Part shown: one piece after another, positions 1-8,986 of the stretch
Layout: every line of letters starts with the position of its first letter
How positions within the stretch are numbered: position 1 is the stretch's first letter
From: Pseudothermotoga hypogea DSM 11164 = NBRC 106472
GTDB taxonomy: Bacteria > Thermotogota > Thermotogae > Thermotogales > DSM-5069
Reading direction: 5' to 3'
DNA: 64,000 bases
Assembly (NCBI RefSeq): GCF_000816145.1
Contig: NZ_CP007141.1
Location: forward strand, 1,302,001-1,366,000
Made by a program: the position numbers and the translations under genes
The notes under the pieces: generated by a model
Seen by the model: only the letters and a program-made list of their open reading frames with translations
Database searches by the model: none
What the model was told of the DNA's origin: nothing

Positions 1-2
1 TC

Positions 3-26
3 CTCGGTGCGCTCGTGGAGGTGTAA
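3..26 (+). CDS. Possible 3' end of an upstream gene
   Basis: The reading frame starting at base 3 is open from the window edge and ends in TAA at 24-26, giving a tail LGALVEV. Only eight codons are visible, so this rests on the open frame and on the fact that a promoter and hairpin follow it. It could equally be chance. Confidence 0.25.
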   Translation, partial: LGALVEV

Positions 27-88
27 CAGCTTGCGCTGACCAGGAAACTGTGCTATGATAAAAACAGACGAGGGAGTGAAAAATGTTC

Positions 89-117
89 TTGACAAAAATT
101 GGTGTTTGTGGTATAAT
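89..117 (+). promoter_or_regulatory. Consensus sigma-70 type promoter for the HAD-sigma factor operon
   Basis: TTGACA at 89-94 and TATAAT at 112-117 are separated by exactly 17 bases, a perfect match to the vegetative consensus. The expected start of transcription is about 123-125, immediately in front of the hairpin at 126-145. Confidence 0.85.
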
Positions 118-125
118 ATAAAACA

Positions 126-150
126 GCAGGGCCAAAAGGCCCTGCTTTTT
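126..150 (+). terminator. GC-rich hairpin with T-run, right at the transcription start
   Basis: GCAGGGCC at 126-133 and GGCCCTGC at 138-145 form an eight-pair stem with an AAAA loop, followed by TTTTT. This is a textbook intrinsic terminator shape, but it begins within a few bases of the start predicted from the promoter at 89-117. It may stop readthrough from the left while acting only as a 5'-end cap on the new transcript. Confidence 0.7.
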
Positions 151-168
151 GTTTAGGAGGTGCAAGCT

Positions 169-957
169 TTGAAATTGCGCGATGTAGAACTCTTCCTGCT
201 GGACATGGATGGCACTTTTTACCTCGGGGACAAGCTCATTCGAGGTGCTTTGGAGTTCCTCGACGTGGTGAAGTCTCAGGGGAAAAACTTTCTCTTTCTC
301 ACGAACAACTCCTCCAAAGGTCCGAGACAGTACGTTGAGAAACTCAGAAGGCTCGGTGTGAACGTCGACGAAACTCATGTGTTCACCTCGGGCGAAGCCA
401 CGGCGCTGTTCTTACTCGAACGCTACGGCAAAACGAAACTCTTCCTCGTGGGCACCAAAGCTCTGGAAGAAACCCTCTGCTCGTACGGCCACACGATAGA
501 ATGGAGAGATCCACAGCTCGTCGTGCTGGGTTACGATACGGAGGTGACTTACGAAAAGCTTGCTCGAGCTTGTCTGTTGATCAGAAGAAACCTACCGTAC
601 ATTGCGACTCATCCCGACATAAACTGTCCTTCGGAGGAGGGTCCTTTGCCAGACACAGGTTCCTTCATCGCCTTGATCGAACGTTCCACGGGCAGACTTC
701 CAGACTACGTGGTGGGAAAACCCAACTCTTTGATGATGCAGATAGTGTCTAAGAGGTTCAACCTTCCGACTTCGAAAATCGCCATGGTGGGTGATAGACT
801 TTACACGGACATGGAGTTCGCCATTCGCTCCGGGGCGATGGCGATCTTAGTGCTCAGCGGTGAGACAACGAGGGAAGACTTCGAAAGGAGTTCGACCAAA
901 CCACACCTCGTCGTTGAAGATATAGCTGTTCTGGCGAGAATGCTCGAGAGAGGTTGA
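169..957 (+). CDS. HAD-superfamily (NagD-like, subclass IIA) phosphatase
   Basis: A cytoplasmic haloacid dehalogenase-type phosphatase. The nucleophile motif DMDGT lies near residue 12, FLTNNSS supplies motif II, VVGKP gives the motif III lysine, and MVGDRLYTDM gives the motif IV acidic pair. The cap of the IIA type sits between motifs II and III. Length (about 262 residues) fits the NagD/p-nitrophenylphosphatase group, whose physiological substrates are often unknown sugar or nucleotide phosphates. The TTG at 169 is chosen because AGGAGG at 155-160 lies eight bases upstream; the in-frame GTG at 160 overlaps that site. The sigma factor gene follows after four bases, so the two are probably cotranscribed. 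Confidence 0.85.
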   Translation: MKLRDVELFLLDMDGTFYLGDKLIRGALEFLDVVKSQGKNFLFLTNNSSKGPRQYVEKLRRLGVNVDETHVFTSGEATALFLLERYGKTKLFLVGTKALEETLCSYGHTIEWRDPQLVVLGYDTEVTYEKLARACLLIRRNLPYIATHPDINCPSEEGPLPDTGSFIALIERSTGRLPDYVVGKPNSLMMQIVSKRFNLPTSKIAMVGDRLYTDMEFAIRSGAMAILVLSGETTREDFERSSTKPHLVVEDIAVLARMLERG

Positions 958-961
958 TGCC

Positions 962-1588
962 TTGTCCGTAAAGCACAGACTGAGGGCGAAGCGGAACGAA
1001 GAGTTGGTGAACCTCGCACAGGCAGGTTTGAAAGAAGCGCTCGATCTCATCGTGGAGCGTTACTATCCTATGGTCTGCAAAATATGCTCCAAGTACTATG
1101 CACCGTGGGCGGAGTTCGACGACATGGTTCAGAGCGCTTTGGTGGGGCTCATAAAGGCGGTGTATTACTATCAACCAGATAGAAGTGGCTTCACCTCTTT
1201 CGCATGGAGGAGTGTGGAATCCGAACTGAAATCGTTCTTGACGTTTCTGAACAGGAAGAAGAACAAACTCCTCACCGATGCGCTCAGCGTCGATTTACTC
1301 GCCTCGTCTGAAGATTCCGAGGAGACGGGTTACTCCTTCGAAGATGGTGTCAGGTCGACTGCGCGTGATGCTCTGGCGGAGATGATCGTGGAGCGGGTGA
1401 AGGCGTTTCTCAACGAGATCGAGATCGATATATTCCAGATGTGGCTCGATGGGTTCAGCTACGAAGAGATACAGCAAGCACTGGGTGTGAACTTCAAGAA
1501 GGTGGACAACACCGTTCAAAAGGTGAAAAGGGTCGTGAAGGAAAAGATAGACCCCGTAATTCTCAGAAGTTTCTTCGAAGAAAGATGA
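962..1588 (+). CDS. RNA polymerase sigma-70 family factor, SigH-like
   Basis: A 208-residue alternative sigma factor. The core region 2 segment (DDMVQSALVGLIKAVYYY, about residues 54-71) carries the typical acidic and aromatic residues for core binding and promoter melting. The C-terminal third (SYEEIQQALGVNFKKVDN) is a region 4 helix-turn-helix for -35 recognition. Region 1.1 and a long region 3 are absent, as in the Firmicutes SigH group. The start is TTG at 962, preceded by GAGAGGT. It lies downstream of the HAD phosphatase, and its 3' end abuts that of the convergent TPR gene with no intergenic base. Confidence 0.85.
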   Translation: MSVKHRLRAKRNEELVNLAQAGLKEALDLIVERYYPMVCKICSKYYAPWAEFDDMVQSALVGLIKAVYYYQPDRSGFTSFAWRSVESELKSFLTFLNRKKNKLLTDALSVDLLASSEDSEETGYSFEDGVRSTARDALAEMIVERVKAFLNEIEIDIFQMWLDGFSYEEIQQALGVNFKKVDNTVQKVKRVVKEKIDPVILRSFFEER

Positions 1589-2044
1589 TCAGATCAGTTC
1601 AAGAACTTTCTCTAAAACTCCGTACTCTGCGAGTTCTCGGTTCAAAGCCTCCGAAGCGTTCTCCCTGTAGAGTTGCACGACCTGAGAAAGATCGTTCAAA
1701 ACCAGATCGCAAACGATCAGCATGGCCAGCACCTGTTCGTTCTTCACGCCCTTTTCGAGCAGGCTCAGGAGCAGGAGCTTGGCCTCGGCGAACCTCTCGA
1801 GGTTCAGAAGCAGGGATGCAAGGTTCACGTAGGCCATCGTAAAGGAAGGATCGCATGCGATGGCCTTTCTGTAACATTCCATCGCCTCCGCGAACCTCTC
1901 CATGCGCACGTACACGTTCGCGAGATTGTTCCAGATCTCTGGAGTTTCGCGAATTTTGAGGCACTCTCTGTAGAACCTTTCGGCCTCTTCGAACTTTCCT
2001 ACCTTGGCTGCCTCGAAAGCCTTCTTGAAGAGCTCCTCGATCAT
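1589..2044 (-). CDS. Small TPR-repeat protein
   Basis: A 151-residue cytoplasmic protein made almost entirely of tetratricopeptide repeats: at least three helical pairs with the pattern A..G/F..A...Y..A (EEAERFYRECLKI, NLANVYVRMERFAEAMECY, VNLASLLLNLERFAEA). Such repeats mediate protein contacts and no partner can be read from sequence. The ATG at 2042-2044 overlaps the stop of the upstream gene (ATGA), implying translational coupling. It is the last gene of the der-plsY leftward string. Confidence 0.75.
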   Translation of the reverse strand: MIEELFKKAFEAAKVGKFEEAERFYRECLKIRETPEIWNNLANVYVRMERFAEAMECYRKAIACDPSFTMAYVNLASLLLNLERFAEAKLLLLSLLEKGVKNEQVLAMLIVCDLVLNDLSQVVQLYRENASEALNRELAEYGVLEKVLELI

Positions 2045-3639
2045 TTCGCGATCATTCCTTTGGTGTAATAGACTGTGTCGGAAAACACCTCGCCCACCAG
2101 ACGTATCTCGAACTTGACGGGGACGATGTCCGAAGGCGTCGGCCTTGTCCTCGTGAACTTGACGTTCCACACGGGTTGCAGCAGTTCGAAACTGGATTTG
2201 AAGTGTCCAAAACCACCGCTGAGGATGACTTCCTCATTTGCCCCATCTTCGGTGAAAATTCGTACGTTCTTGCCACGCAAGCTGACTATGATGTCTCTTT
2301 TCAGCTGACTCACATCTTTCACAACGACAGCGTAGCTACTGCCACGCTTCAGGGTGGGCAGCGTTTTCTTGAAGAAATCCTTATCCGCGTTGAGCCAAAC
2401 GGCCTTTCTGTGAGACAGACTCAGTTCGGAGAAGACGGGACCTCCACCCTCCCTCACTTGGAACATGTCACCGAGTATGGGAATGGGATCTGCGAAGATG
2501 TTCTCGACTCGCACCGACAAAATCAACGAGTCTTGATCGAAGCTCAACGAATCTATCTTCACCAAGATCGGCTCGTTACCTTTGAAAGGTACCACATAAA
2601 CACTGTGGTCCTTGAAATCCATCAAGAACAAGAAGGGATAGTTGTACTCCATCGTCACGAAGGCTTGTGGGAACTTTCCCAGCTCGAAGAGTCCATCTTT
2701 TCGGACGAGAAAGAGTGTGTCGTCCTTCAAAATGAAAGGCTCTTCGAACACTGTGAGTTCGAAGTTCCAAGATCCATACGCGGGAAGTTCGAGCATCTTC
2801 CTCATGTTGAAATCGAACAGCACGATCCTGTTCTTGAAGATGTCCAGAATCCAGATGCCCTTCAAACCGACCTCGACGTCCTGGATCGAATAAAAATCGT
2901 CAAGTTCGAAGAATTTGATCTTGCCGTCTTCCAGACAGAACAATCTGTCCACATCCGCACCCCAAAGTCTTCCGAGTCGATCGAAGCCAGCCAAAACAGG
3001 TTTCAACAGGTTCGAAGCGAGCACTTCAACGCGGTTGTTCTCTAAATCGAGCAGTGCGATCTTGTCCTCACCAGCTACGTAGAGGTACTTGAATGCGTTG
3101 GAAATGACGCTCTCAGGCTTGAAACTCAGTTTGTGAACAATGTAGCCAGTTGGACCGTAGATGATGAGCCGATAATTCACCTTGTCCGCGATGCAAACAT
3201 TTCGTCCCAGCGTCGTCACGGAAACGGGTGAGTAGAAGTACTCTACACTGTTCTTGAAACCTTCGATCTTCAAGATTTCACTCGACAGAGTGGGTGTCGA
3301 AGGAGCCAATGGATTGGTGAAGGTCTCTATCTCTTTGACCAGCGAGATTGCCTCGTCCTTCGTGGGCGCGAGCACGAGTAAGGTTCTAAGATCTTCCAAA
3401 GCCCTCGCCACATTACCAGAGTCTATGTCCAGTTTGGCGGTGAAGAACCAAAATTCTGGTATGTCCGTGATGTAGATCAGACCCGAAAGCGCTTGAGACA
3501 TCGACTCCCTCGCTGCCACGACATCTCCAGCGTACCAGCTTTCCAAAGCGCGAGCGAACAGTTCTCTCGCCTGTTCTTCGTTGATGATGGCAAGGCAAAG
3601 CGACGCGATGACCAGAAGGACCAAAACGAATTGTTTCAT
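2041..3639 (-). CDS. Secreted protein with TPR-like N-terminus and beta-propeller-like body
   Basis: A 532-residue protein beginning MKQFVLVLLVIASLCLA, a clear Sec signal peptide. The next 90 residues read as TPR-like helices (EEQARELFARALESWYAGD). Then come repeated short beta segments such as NVCIADKVNYRLIIYGPTG, resembling NHL or YVTN propeller blades, and a C-terminal beta-rich domain (about residues 390-532). It probably acts at the cell envelope, but no catalytic motif was seen. The ATG at 3637-3639 overlaps the plsY stop by the ATGA arrangement, so the upstream 83 in-frame residues are not part of the protein. Confidence 0.7.
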   Translation of the reverse strand: MKQFVLVLLVIASLCLAIINEEQARELFARALESWYAGDVVAARESMSQALSGLIYITDIPEFWFFTAKLDIDSGNVARALEDLRTLLVLAPTKDEAISLVKEIETFTNPLAPSTPTLSSEILKIEGFKNSVEYFYSPVSVTTLGRNVCIADKVNYRLIIYGPTGYIVHKLSFKPESVISNAFKYLYVAGEDKIALLDLENNRVEVLASNLLKPVLAGFDRLGRLWGADVDRLFCLEDGKIKFFELDDFYSIQDVEVGLKGIWILDIFKNRIVLFDFNMRKMLELPAYGSWNFELTVFEEPFILKDDTLFLVRKDGLFELGKFPQAFVTMEYNYPFLFLMDFKDHSVYVVPFKGNEPILVKIDSLSFDQDSLILSVRVENIFADPIPILGDMFQVREGGGPVFSELSLSHRKAVWLNADKDFFKKTLPTLKRGSSYAVVVKDVSQLKRDIIVSLRGKNVRIFTEDGANEEVILSGGFGHFKSSFELLQPVWNVKFTRTRPTPSDIVPVKFEIRLVGEVFSDTVYYTKGMIAK

Positions 3640-4244
3640 CTCTTCTTCACCATGCCGATGAGATCGGTCTTCCTTTCCGCACCCTTCAGCAGTCTCTCTA
3701 TGTTGTCCGAGTGTCTGAAGGTTGAGAACGCCGAAAGAAGGAAGAACAGAACCGCGATATCTTTGTCGAAGAACAGTGCAACGATCGATGCGAGGAAAAG
3801 ACTCGAGATCGATGCCAGTGAAACGTACTTGGTGAGAATCGTCAAAATCAACCAGCTTCCAAGAAAAACAAAACCGCACGCGGGACACAGTGCGAAGAAG
3901 ACGCCACAGGTGCTCGCGACGCCTTTACCACCTTTGAATTTCAAGAAGATGGGAAAATCGTGACCAAGCACCGCGGCGATGGAGGCGACTCCAACGAAGT
4001 TCTTGTCAAAATTGTACAGTTGGGCAAAGACGAGCACGGGTATGAAGGTCTTGAGAGCATCGAGAACCATACATGTGAAACCTATGACGGGTCCAGCCGC
4101 CCTCAACGCGTTGGTGCCCCCCACGTTTCCACTTCCCACTTTTCTGACGTCGATTTTCTTCAGCCTGGGCAAAAGGTAGCTGAAAGGAACGGCACCGCAC
4201 AGATAAGAAATCAACCCCACGAGAAAATACTCCAAGGATTTCAC
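3636..4244 (-). CDS. plsY: Acyl-phosphate glycerol-3-phosphate acyltransferase PlsY
   Basis: An integral membrane enzyme that transfers an acyl group from acyl phosphate to glycerol 3-phosphate, the first acylation of phospholipid synthesis. The family motifs are visible: SYLLPRLKKIDVRKVGSGNVGGTNALR (motif 1, about residues 22-48), GHDFPIFLKFKGGKGVAS (motif 2, about 94-111), and a region near 150-175 for motif 3. There are five to six hydrophobic segments in 202 residues, the usual PlsY length. The start overlaps the der stop by four bases. Confidence 0.93.
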   Translation of the reverse strand: MKSLEYFLVGLISYLCGAVPFSYLLPRLKKIDVRKVGSGNVGGTNALRAAGPVIGFTCMVLDALKTFIPVLVFAQLYNFDKNFVGVASIAAVLGHDFPIFLKFKGGKGVASTCGVFFALCPACGFVFLGSWLILTILTKYVSLASISSLFLASIVALFFDKDIAVLFFLLSAFSTFRHSDNIERLLKGAERKTDLIGMVKKR

Positions 4245-5548
4245 CCCCTTGGTTTGAACTCGAAAAAGATGGGTGAGCCAGTGAAGGGATCAACGCGTTC
4301 TCTGATGAGTCTTTGCAACATATTTTGCGCTTCTGGTCTAATTCTTTCCTTTCTGTTCACGGTGAAAACGAACTTCGGCGGCTTGATCTTCACCTGTCTG
4401 ATCGCGTACACCCTCACGTCCGATAGATTCGGTACGAGGACTGGAAGCTGCAGGAGCAGTTTGTTCAGTTTTGATTGTTCGACCTTCCTACAGTAGGATG
4501 CGTATGCTTCGTCTATGGCACTCAGCAGAGACTTCAAACCCTGTTTTTTCACAACGCTCGTGAACACGATCCTGCAGAAATCCACGAACGGCATCTCCGC
4601 CCTGACGGCACGCTCGTATTCGCTTTTTTTCACGTCGATCAGGTCAAACTTGTTCACATCGATCACCAGAGCCTTACCTCGATCCAACACGAGACGGGCG
4701 ATCCTCTTGTCCTGTCGAGAAACGCCTTCCACAGCGTCTATGAGCAAAACCACTACATCTGCTGATTCCATGGCGTCTATGGCGCGTTTCACACTGAAGT
4801 ACTCCAAGCTCTTCTCTTCTATCCGGCTCTTGCGTCTCAAACCTGCCGTGTCGATGAAAACGTACTTTTTGCCATCGATCTCTACCAGTTCATCCACCGG
4901 ATCTCTTGTGGTTCCTGGAATCGGTGTGACGTTGACCCTGTCTTCATTCAAAATGGCGTTGAACAATGATGATTTGCCCACGTTGGGTTTACCGACTATG
5001 GCTATGGAAGGATAATCTCTATCCTTGGCGGGTTGGTCGAGCGGTACGTTCATTTCCTTCAGAGTGTTGACGATCTTTTCGAGCAATTGGTCCACGTTGA
5101 TATTGTGTTGCGCCGAGACGAGCACGTAATCGTCGAAGCCGAGTCTGAAGATGTCGGGCAGATTCTCTTCGACGATCTTCATGTTCTCCGCTTTGTTGAT
5201 CACAAGTATCACTCTTTTTCCGATTTTTCTCAACACCTGTGCGATGTATTCGTCTTCTGACGTGATCCCTTCCCTCGCACTGACGACGAAAAGGATCAGA
5301 TCGGCTTCTTCGAAAGCCTTCAACGCACGTTGCTTCATGGATTGGAGCATCTCATCGTCGGCCTTTTCGTACACGCCGCACGTGTCGAATAACATGAAGA
5401 AGGTGTCACCATGCACCACGATACCTTTGAGTGTGTCCCTGGTGACGCCCTCTTCTTTTTCAGTGATCGCTTTCCTCCTGCCTATGAGCCTGTTGAAGAG
5501 CGTCGATTTACCAACGTTTGTCTTTCCCGCAATGACCACCTTTGCCAT
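4241..5548 (-). CDS. der: Ribosome assembly GTPase Der (EngA)
   Basis: A 435-residue tandem GTPase needed for 50S subunit maturation. Two complete G domains are visible: the first with GKTNVGKST, DTCG and NKAE, the second with GKPNVGKSS, DTAG and NKFD. A C-terminal KH-like domain follows (VKIKPPKFVFTVNRKE). Two G domains plus KH is diagnostic of Der. The gene sits three bases after rpsA and overlaps plsY, so ribosome biogenesis and membrane lipid genes share a transcript. Confidence 0.95.
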   Translation of the reverse strand: MAKVVIAGKTNVGKSTLFNRLIGRRKAITEKEEGVTRDTLKGIVVHGDTFFMLFDTCGVYEKADDEMLQSMKQRALKAFEEADLILFVVSAREGITSEDEYIAQVLRKIGKRVILVINKAENMKIVEENLPDIFRLGFDDYVLVSAQHNINVDQLLEKIVNTLKEMNVPLDQPAKDRDYPSIAIVGKPNVGKSSLFNAILNEDRVNVTPIPGTTRDPVDELVEIDGKKYVFIDTAGLRRKSRIEEKSLEYFSVKRAIDAMESADVVVLLIDAVEGVSRQDKRIARLVLDRGKALVIDVNKFDLIDVKKSEYERAVRAEMPFVDFCRIVFTSVVKKQGLKSLLSAIDEAYASYCRKVEQSKLNKLLLQLPVLVPNLSDVRVYAIRQVKIKPPKFVFTVNRKERIRPEAQNMLQRLIRERVDPFTGSPIFFEFKPRG

Positions 5549-5551
5549 GGT

Positions 5552-7162
5552 TCACTTCTTCAGAAAATCGCCGAGCGTTTTCTGAGAACCTCCCATCTGT
5601 TTCTTGTATTCCTCGTAGTCTTTCATCTCTTCCAGTTTTTTCTGACTGACGAGGATCTTTCTGCGTTCGGGTATTATCCTCAGTACGAGGACTTCGATCT
5701 CTGCTCCTTCCTTCATCTCCTCGGGTGCGTGGCTGGATGGCATGAACGCTTCCACGGAGAAATCTTTCAACTGGAGCACGTAACCTGAATTGAGCTTTGC
5801 CTTCACGATCGCCCGTGCGACGCTGCCCTCCTTCAGACTCTCGGCGGCCTTTTCCCATGGATCTGGAGTCGTCTGCTTCACGCTGAGTCTCATCCTTCTG
5901 TTCTGCGAATCTATGGAGAGTATCTTCATCTTCAGACTCTGTCTTTCTCTGAACAGCTTGCCCGGATCACTCACCTTGTTCCACGAGAGCTCCGACTTTG
6001 GCACGAGCCCCGTTACACCGTCTTCGATCTCGACTATCAAACCGGTGGGAAGGACCTTCACGATGGTGCCTTCGACGATGTCACCCTCCTTGTAGCGTTC
6101 CATCACGTTCTCCCAGGGATCTCCCTGCGCCCTCTTGTAACTCAACGCGAGTCTGCGTTTCTCTGGATCGACCTCCACCACTTCGGCTTCGACCATCTGA
6201 CCGGGCTTGAAGAACTTTTTCAAATCGACTTTCTTGCTGCTCCAGAAGATCTCCGAAACGTGTATGAGTCCATCCAGCCCTGGCTCAAGATTCACAAAGA
6301 CGCCAAATGGGACAATGTTCTTCACCACTCCCCGCACGATCGTGCCAACTCTGTACTTCTCGGCCGCGGTTTGCCATGGATCGGGTTCGAGCGCCTTCAG
6401 GCTGACTTCGATCAGACGCTGTGCAGGATCGAGCTTTACGATCTTCACTTTGATGGTTTCTCCCTCTTTCAGCGCGTCGTGTATGGAAACAGAAGGATCG
6501 TGGGAAACTTCTTCCCTCGGGAGCGTAGCCGTCAGTGGCCCGATCTTCAGTGTGGCTCCAGAAGATCTCACTCGCTCTACCTTCGCTTCAACGACGTCGC
6601 CGACTTTGTGCGACTCAAAAAAGGTCTGAATTTGCCTTTCAACCAGTGCTTTTCTCGAAACGACGATCCTGCCACGCCTGCCCGCAGTGTAGTCGATGAT
6701 TAGAAAATCGTGTTCACCCTGTGGAATTTCCGCGTCCCTTCTGAGCAGAGACTCGGAACCTGGAAGGAAGGCATCCAACACGTTGAAGAGCTTGACGATG
6801 TAACCACCAGAGACCTGCTGCACGAAGTAACCTTTGACGGGCGTTCCGGAATCCTTCGCTTCCCTGACCTTGCGTTCAGCCATCCTCCTGTGGGGTCTCA
6901 GTTCGGAGAGCATAGCGTAACCTTCTTCGTCGTTTATCTTCAATATCTGAGCCGTGATCTTTTCACCAACCTTGTAGCTCGAAGGTTCCCTCACAAGCTC
7001 CGAAGGTTGTATCCTGCCTTCCTGCTTTCCACCGAAGTCCACCGACAAACCCTCAGCCGGGTCGACGCCAGTTACGGTTGCTTCAACAACCTGACCCGGC
7101 CCAAATCCGGCAAGGTCCAGATATTTCTCAAAATCCTTCATGCTCGCGTTTTCTTTTTCCAT
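5552..7162 (-). CDS. rpsA: 30S ribosomal protein S1 homologue, six S1 domains
   Basis: A 536-residue RNA-binding protein with six consecutive S1 motifs. The best are domain 4 (GVVKNIVPFGVFVNLEPGL) and domain 5 (GTIVKVLPTGLIVEI); domains 2 and 6 are more divergent. It recruits mRNA to the 30S subunit. The ATG at 7160-7162 is chosen because GGGAGG lies eight bases upstream; the 15 extra in-frame residues overlap ispH. The order cmk-ispH-rpsA is found in many Firmicutes, where ispH and rpsA are sometimes fused; here they are separate. Confidence 0.92.
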   Translation of the reverse strand: MEKENASMKDFEKYLDLAGFGPGQVVEATVTGVDPAEGLSVDFGGKQEGRIQPSELVREPSSYKVGEKITAQILKINDEEGYAMLSELRPHRRMAERKVREAKDSGTPVKGYFVQQVSGGYIVKLFNVLDAFLPGSESLLRRDAEIPQGEHDFLIIDYTAGRRGRIVVSRKALVERQIQTFFESHKVGDVVEAKVERVRSSGATLKIGPLTATLPREEVSHDPSVSIHDALKEGETIKVKIVKLDPAQRLIEVSLKALEPDPWQTAAEKYRVGTIVRGVVKNIVPFGVFVNLEPGLDGLIHVSEIFWSSKKVDLKKFFKPGQMVEAEVVEVDPEKRRLALSYKRAQGDPWENVMERYKEGDIVEGTIVKVLPTGLIVEIEDGVTGLVPKSELSWNKVSDPGKLFRERQSLKMKILSIDSQNRRMRLSVKQTTPDPWEKAAESLKEGSVARAIVKAKLNSGYVLQLKDFSVEAFMPSSHAPEEMKEGAEIEVLVLRIIPERRKILVSQKKLEEMKDYEEYKKQMGGSQKTLGDFLKK

Positions 7163-7166
7163 ACGC

Positions 7167-7997
7167 TCATCCTCCCAAGCGAATTTTCTTAACGACCAGA
7201 TTGACATCCTCCAGAGGCGTGGACGTTCCGGCCGTCACACCTATCTTCCTGAAACGTTTGAAATCGAACCCTTCAAGTTCCGAAGCATCCTGCACGTGCA
7301 ACACTCTTGTCGTCTTCGAAGCGATTCTTGCGAGTTTTTTAGTGTTGGAGCTGTTCTTACCCCCAACGACAACAATGAGATCGCACTCGAAAGCCATTTT
7401 CTTCACTTCCACCTCACGTCTGTGTGTGACCTCACACACACTGTTCAAAAAAAGAAACTCCGTCGGTTCGGAGGCCTTTAAAATTTCAGCACCGAAGCTC
7501 AGGAAATCATCCAACGACATCGTCGTTTGTGACAGAACACAGATTCTCCCTCGCAGAGCCAGGGGACGTGTAGTAATGATCGCGTCTTCGACGTGTCCCT
7601 TCAAAGCCCTCATTTCGTCGTGGTTCTCATCACCAAAGACGATCACTGTGTAACCAGCTTCTTTTGCAGCCTTCGCCCTTTCGAACAACTTAAGGACGAT
7701 CGGACAGGTCGCATCTATCACTCGTTTGAAATTCTTTTCCAGTTCCTTCAAGATCCTCGGTGGCACACCGTGGGCCCTCACGACCAGCACGGAATCTTTC
7801 GCATCTTCTGGGATCGGATCGTTGTCGTGCAAGACTTTGAGTCCTTTCTCCTCCAATCTCTCGACGACATTTCTGTTGTGAACGAGCTCACCAAGACTGT
7901 ACACACTTCGTTCTTTCTTGAGATATTCTTCCACCGTTTTCAAAGCTCTCTCCACGCCGAAGCAGAAACCGATGTTCTCAGCAACGCACAGCTTCAT
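7167..7997 (-). CDS. ispH: 4-hydroxy-3-methylbut-2-enyl diphosphate reductase
   Basis: The last enzyme of the methylerythritol phosphate route, reducing HMBPP to IPP and DMAPP with a [4Fe-4S] cluster. The three cluster cysteines are visible in ENIGFCFGV, IDATCP and NSVCEVTHRR. The start is ATG at 7995-7997 with AGGAGG seven bases upstream; the 13 preceding in-frame residues lie inside cmk. It overlaps the cmk 3' end by 20 bases and precedes rpsA by four. The 276-residue length is normal. Confidence 0.94.
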   Translation of the reverse strand: MKLCVAENIGFCFGVERALKTVEEYLKKERSVYSLGELVHNRNVVERLEEKGLKVLHDNDPIPEDAKDSVLVVRAHGVPPRILKELEKNFKRVIDATCPIVLKLFERAKAAKEAGYTVIVFGDENHDEMRALKGHVEDAIITTRPLALRGRICVLSQTTMSLDDFLSFGAEILKASEPTEFLFLNSVCEVTHRREVEVKKMAFECDLIVVVGGKNSSNTKKLARIASKTTRVLHVQDASELEGFDFKRFRKIGVTAGTSTPLEDVNLVVKKIRLGG

Positions 7998-8652
7998 CCG
8001 TTTTCCTCCTGTTGATGATCTCGATGACCTCTTCAAGCACTTGCTCGACGCTCTTGGCTGTTGTATCTATGACTATGGCGTCTTGGGCGGGTTTCAATGG
8101 AGCGAGGTCTCTGGAGGAATCTCGCTTGTCGCGTTCCTCTATCTGTCTCGCCACCTCTTCCAAGGGGAGCTCGATACCTTTGCTTTTGAGCTCCTCGGCT
8201 CTCCTCTTCACCCTTTCATCGAAGGATGCGGTGAGGAATATCTTAACCTGAGCGTGGGGCAGAACGACGGTACCGATGTCTCTGCCTTCGACGACGAAGT
8301 TTCCACCTTCACAGATTCTCCTCTGTAGCTGGGTCAACTTTTCCCTGACCTTCGGCACGACCGCGAAGCTTGAGGCGAGCTGGCCGGCTTTCGCTGATCT
8401 TATCACTTCCTCACGCACCTTCTCACCGTTCAGATACAGTTCGCCGTTTACATATTGCATATCTATCTTTTCCAGTTCTTCATCAGGAACGTTGTCGGGT
8501 GTGAACCCCTTCGAATCCAAGTAAACTCCGATTGCACGGTACATGGCACCCGTGTCGAGGTGGTTGAAACCGAGTCTCTCAGAGAGCAGTTTTGCTATGG
8601 TTGATTTTCCAGAGCCAGCGGGGCCATCTATGGCGACGAGAAAGTTGCTCAA
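7978..8652 (-). CDS. cmk: Cytidylate kinase
   Basis: Phosphorylates CMP and dCMP with ATP in pyrimidine nucleotide metabolism. The N-terminus AIDGPAGSGKST is the P-loop, HLDTGAMYRA is the family's CMP-binding segment, and VEGRDIGTVV and ERDKRDSSRDLAPL are further conserved blocks. At 224 residues it is full length. The start is TTG at 8650-8652 with GGAGG seven bases upstream. Its 3' end overlaps ispH by 20 bases. Confidence 0.95.
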   Translation of the reverse strand: MSNFLVAIDGPAGSGKSTIAKLLSERLGFNHLDTGAMYRAIGVYLDSKGFTPDNVPDEELEKIDMQYVNGELYLNGEKVREEVIRSAKAGQLASSFAVVPKVREKLTQLQRRICEGGNFVVEGRDIGTVVLPHAQVKIFLTASFDERVKRRAEELKSKGIELPLEEVARQIEERDKRDSSRDLAPLKPAQDAIVIDTTAKSVEQVLEEVIEIINRRKTDEAVRC

Positions 8653-8653
8653 T

Positions 8654-8986
8654 TCAAGCCTCCTCCAGAACTTCGACGATTTTGAAAACTTTGTCCAAGC
8701 GCGTCATCTCGAAGATCCTCTTCACGTTCTGCCTCAGGCTCGCCAAGACTATTTCCTTACCGAGGTGCCTCGCGTCCTTCAGTATGGCCACCATTGCACC
8801 CAGGCCAGCGCTGTCTATGTATGGCACTTCAGACATGTCAATGACGATCTTCGACATCTTGGAGCTCTCCATCCTGTCCTTTATCTGTTTCTTGATCTCC
8901 GCAGAATGATACGCGTCGAAGTCTCCGTTGACCTTGCAAAGCAATCTGTCGTTCTGCTCCTCGAACTTGATGTTCACATCGATCAT
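8654..8986 (-). CDS. STAS-domain anti-sigma factor antagonist
   Basis: A 110-residue STAS protein of the SpoIIAA/RsbV type. The segment [20 protein letters not shown] contains the DSAGLG signature whose serine is normally phosphorylated by a partner anti-sigma kinase. No kinase gene is adjacent, although an alternative sigma factor lies at 962-1588. The start at 8984-8986 overlaps the aspS stop (ATGA), so the 28 extra upstream residues are excluded. Confidence 0.85.
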   Translation of the reverse strand: MIDVNIKFEEQNDRLLCKVNGDFDAYHSAEIKKQIKDRMESSKMSKIVIDMSEVPYIDSAGLGAMVAILKDARHLGKEIVLASLRQNVKRIFEMTRLDKVFKIVEVLEEA

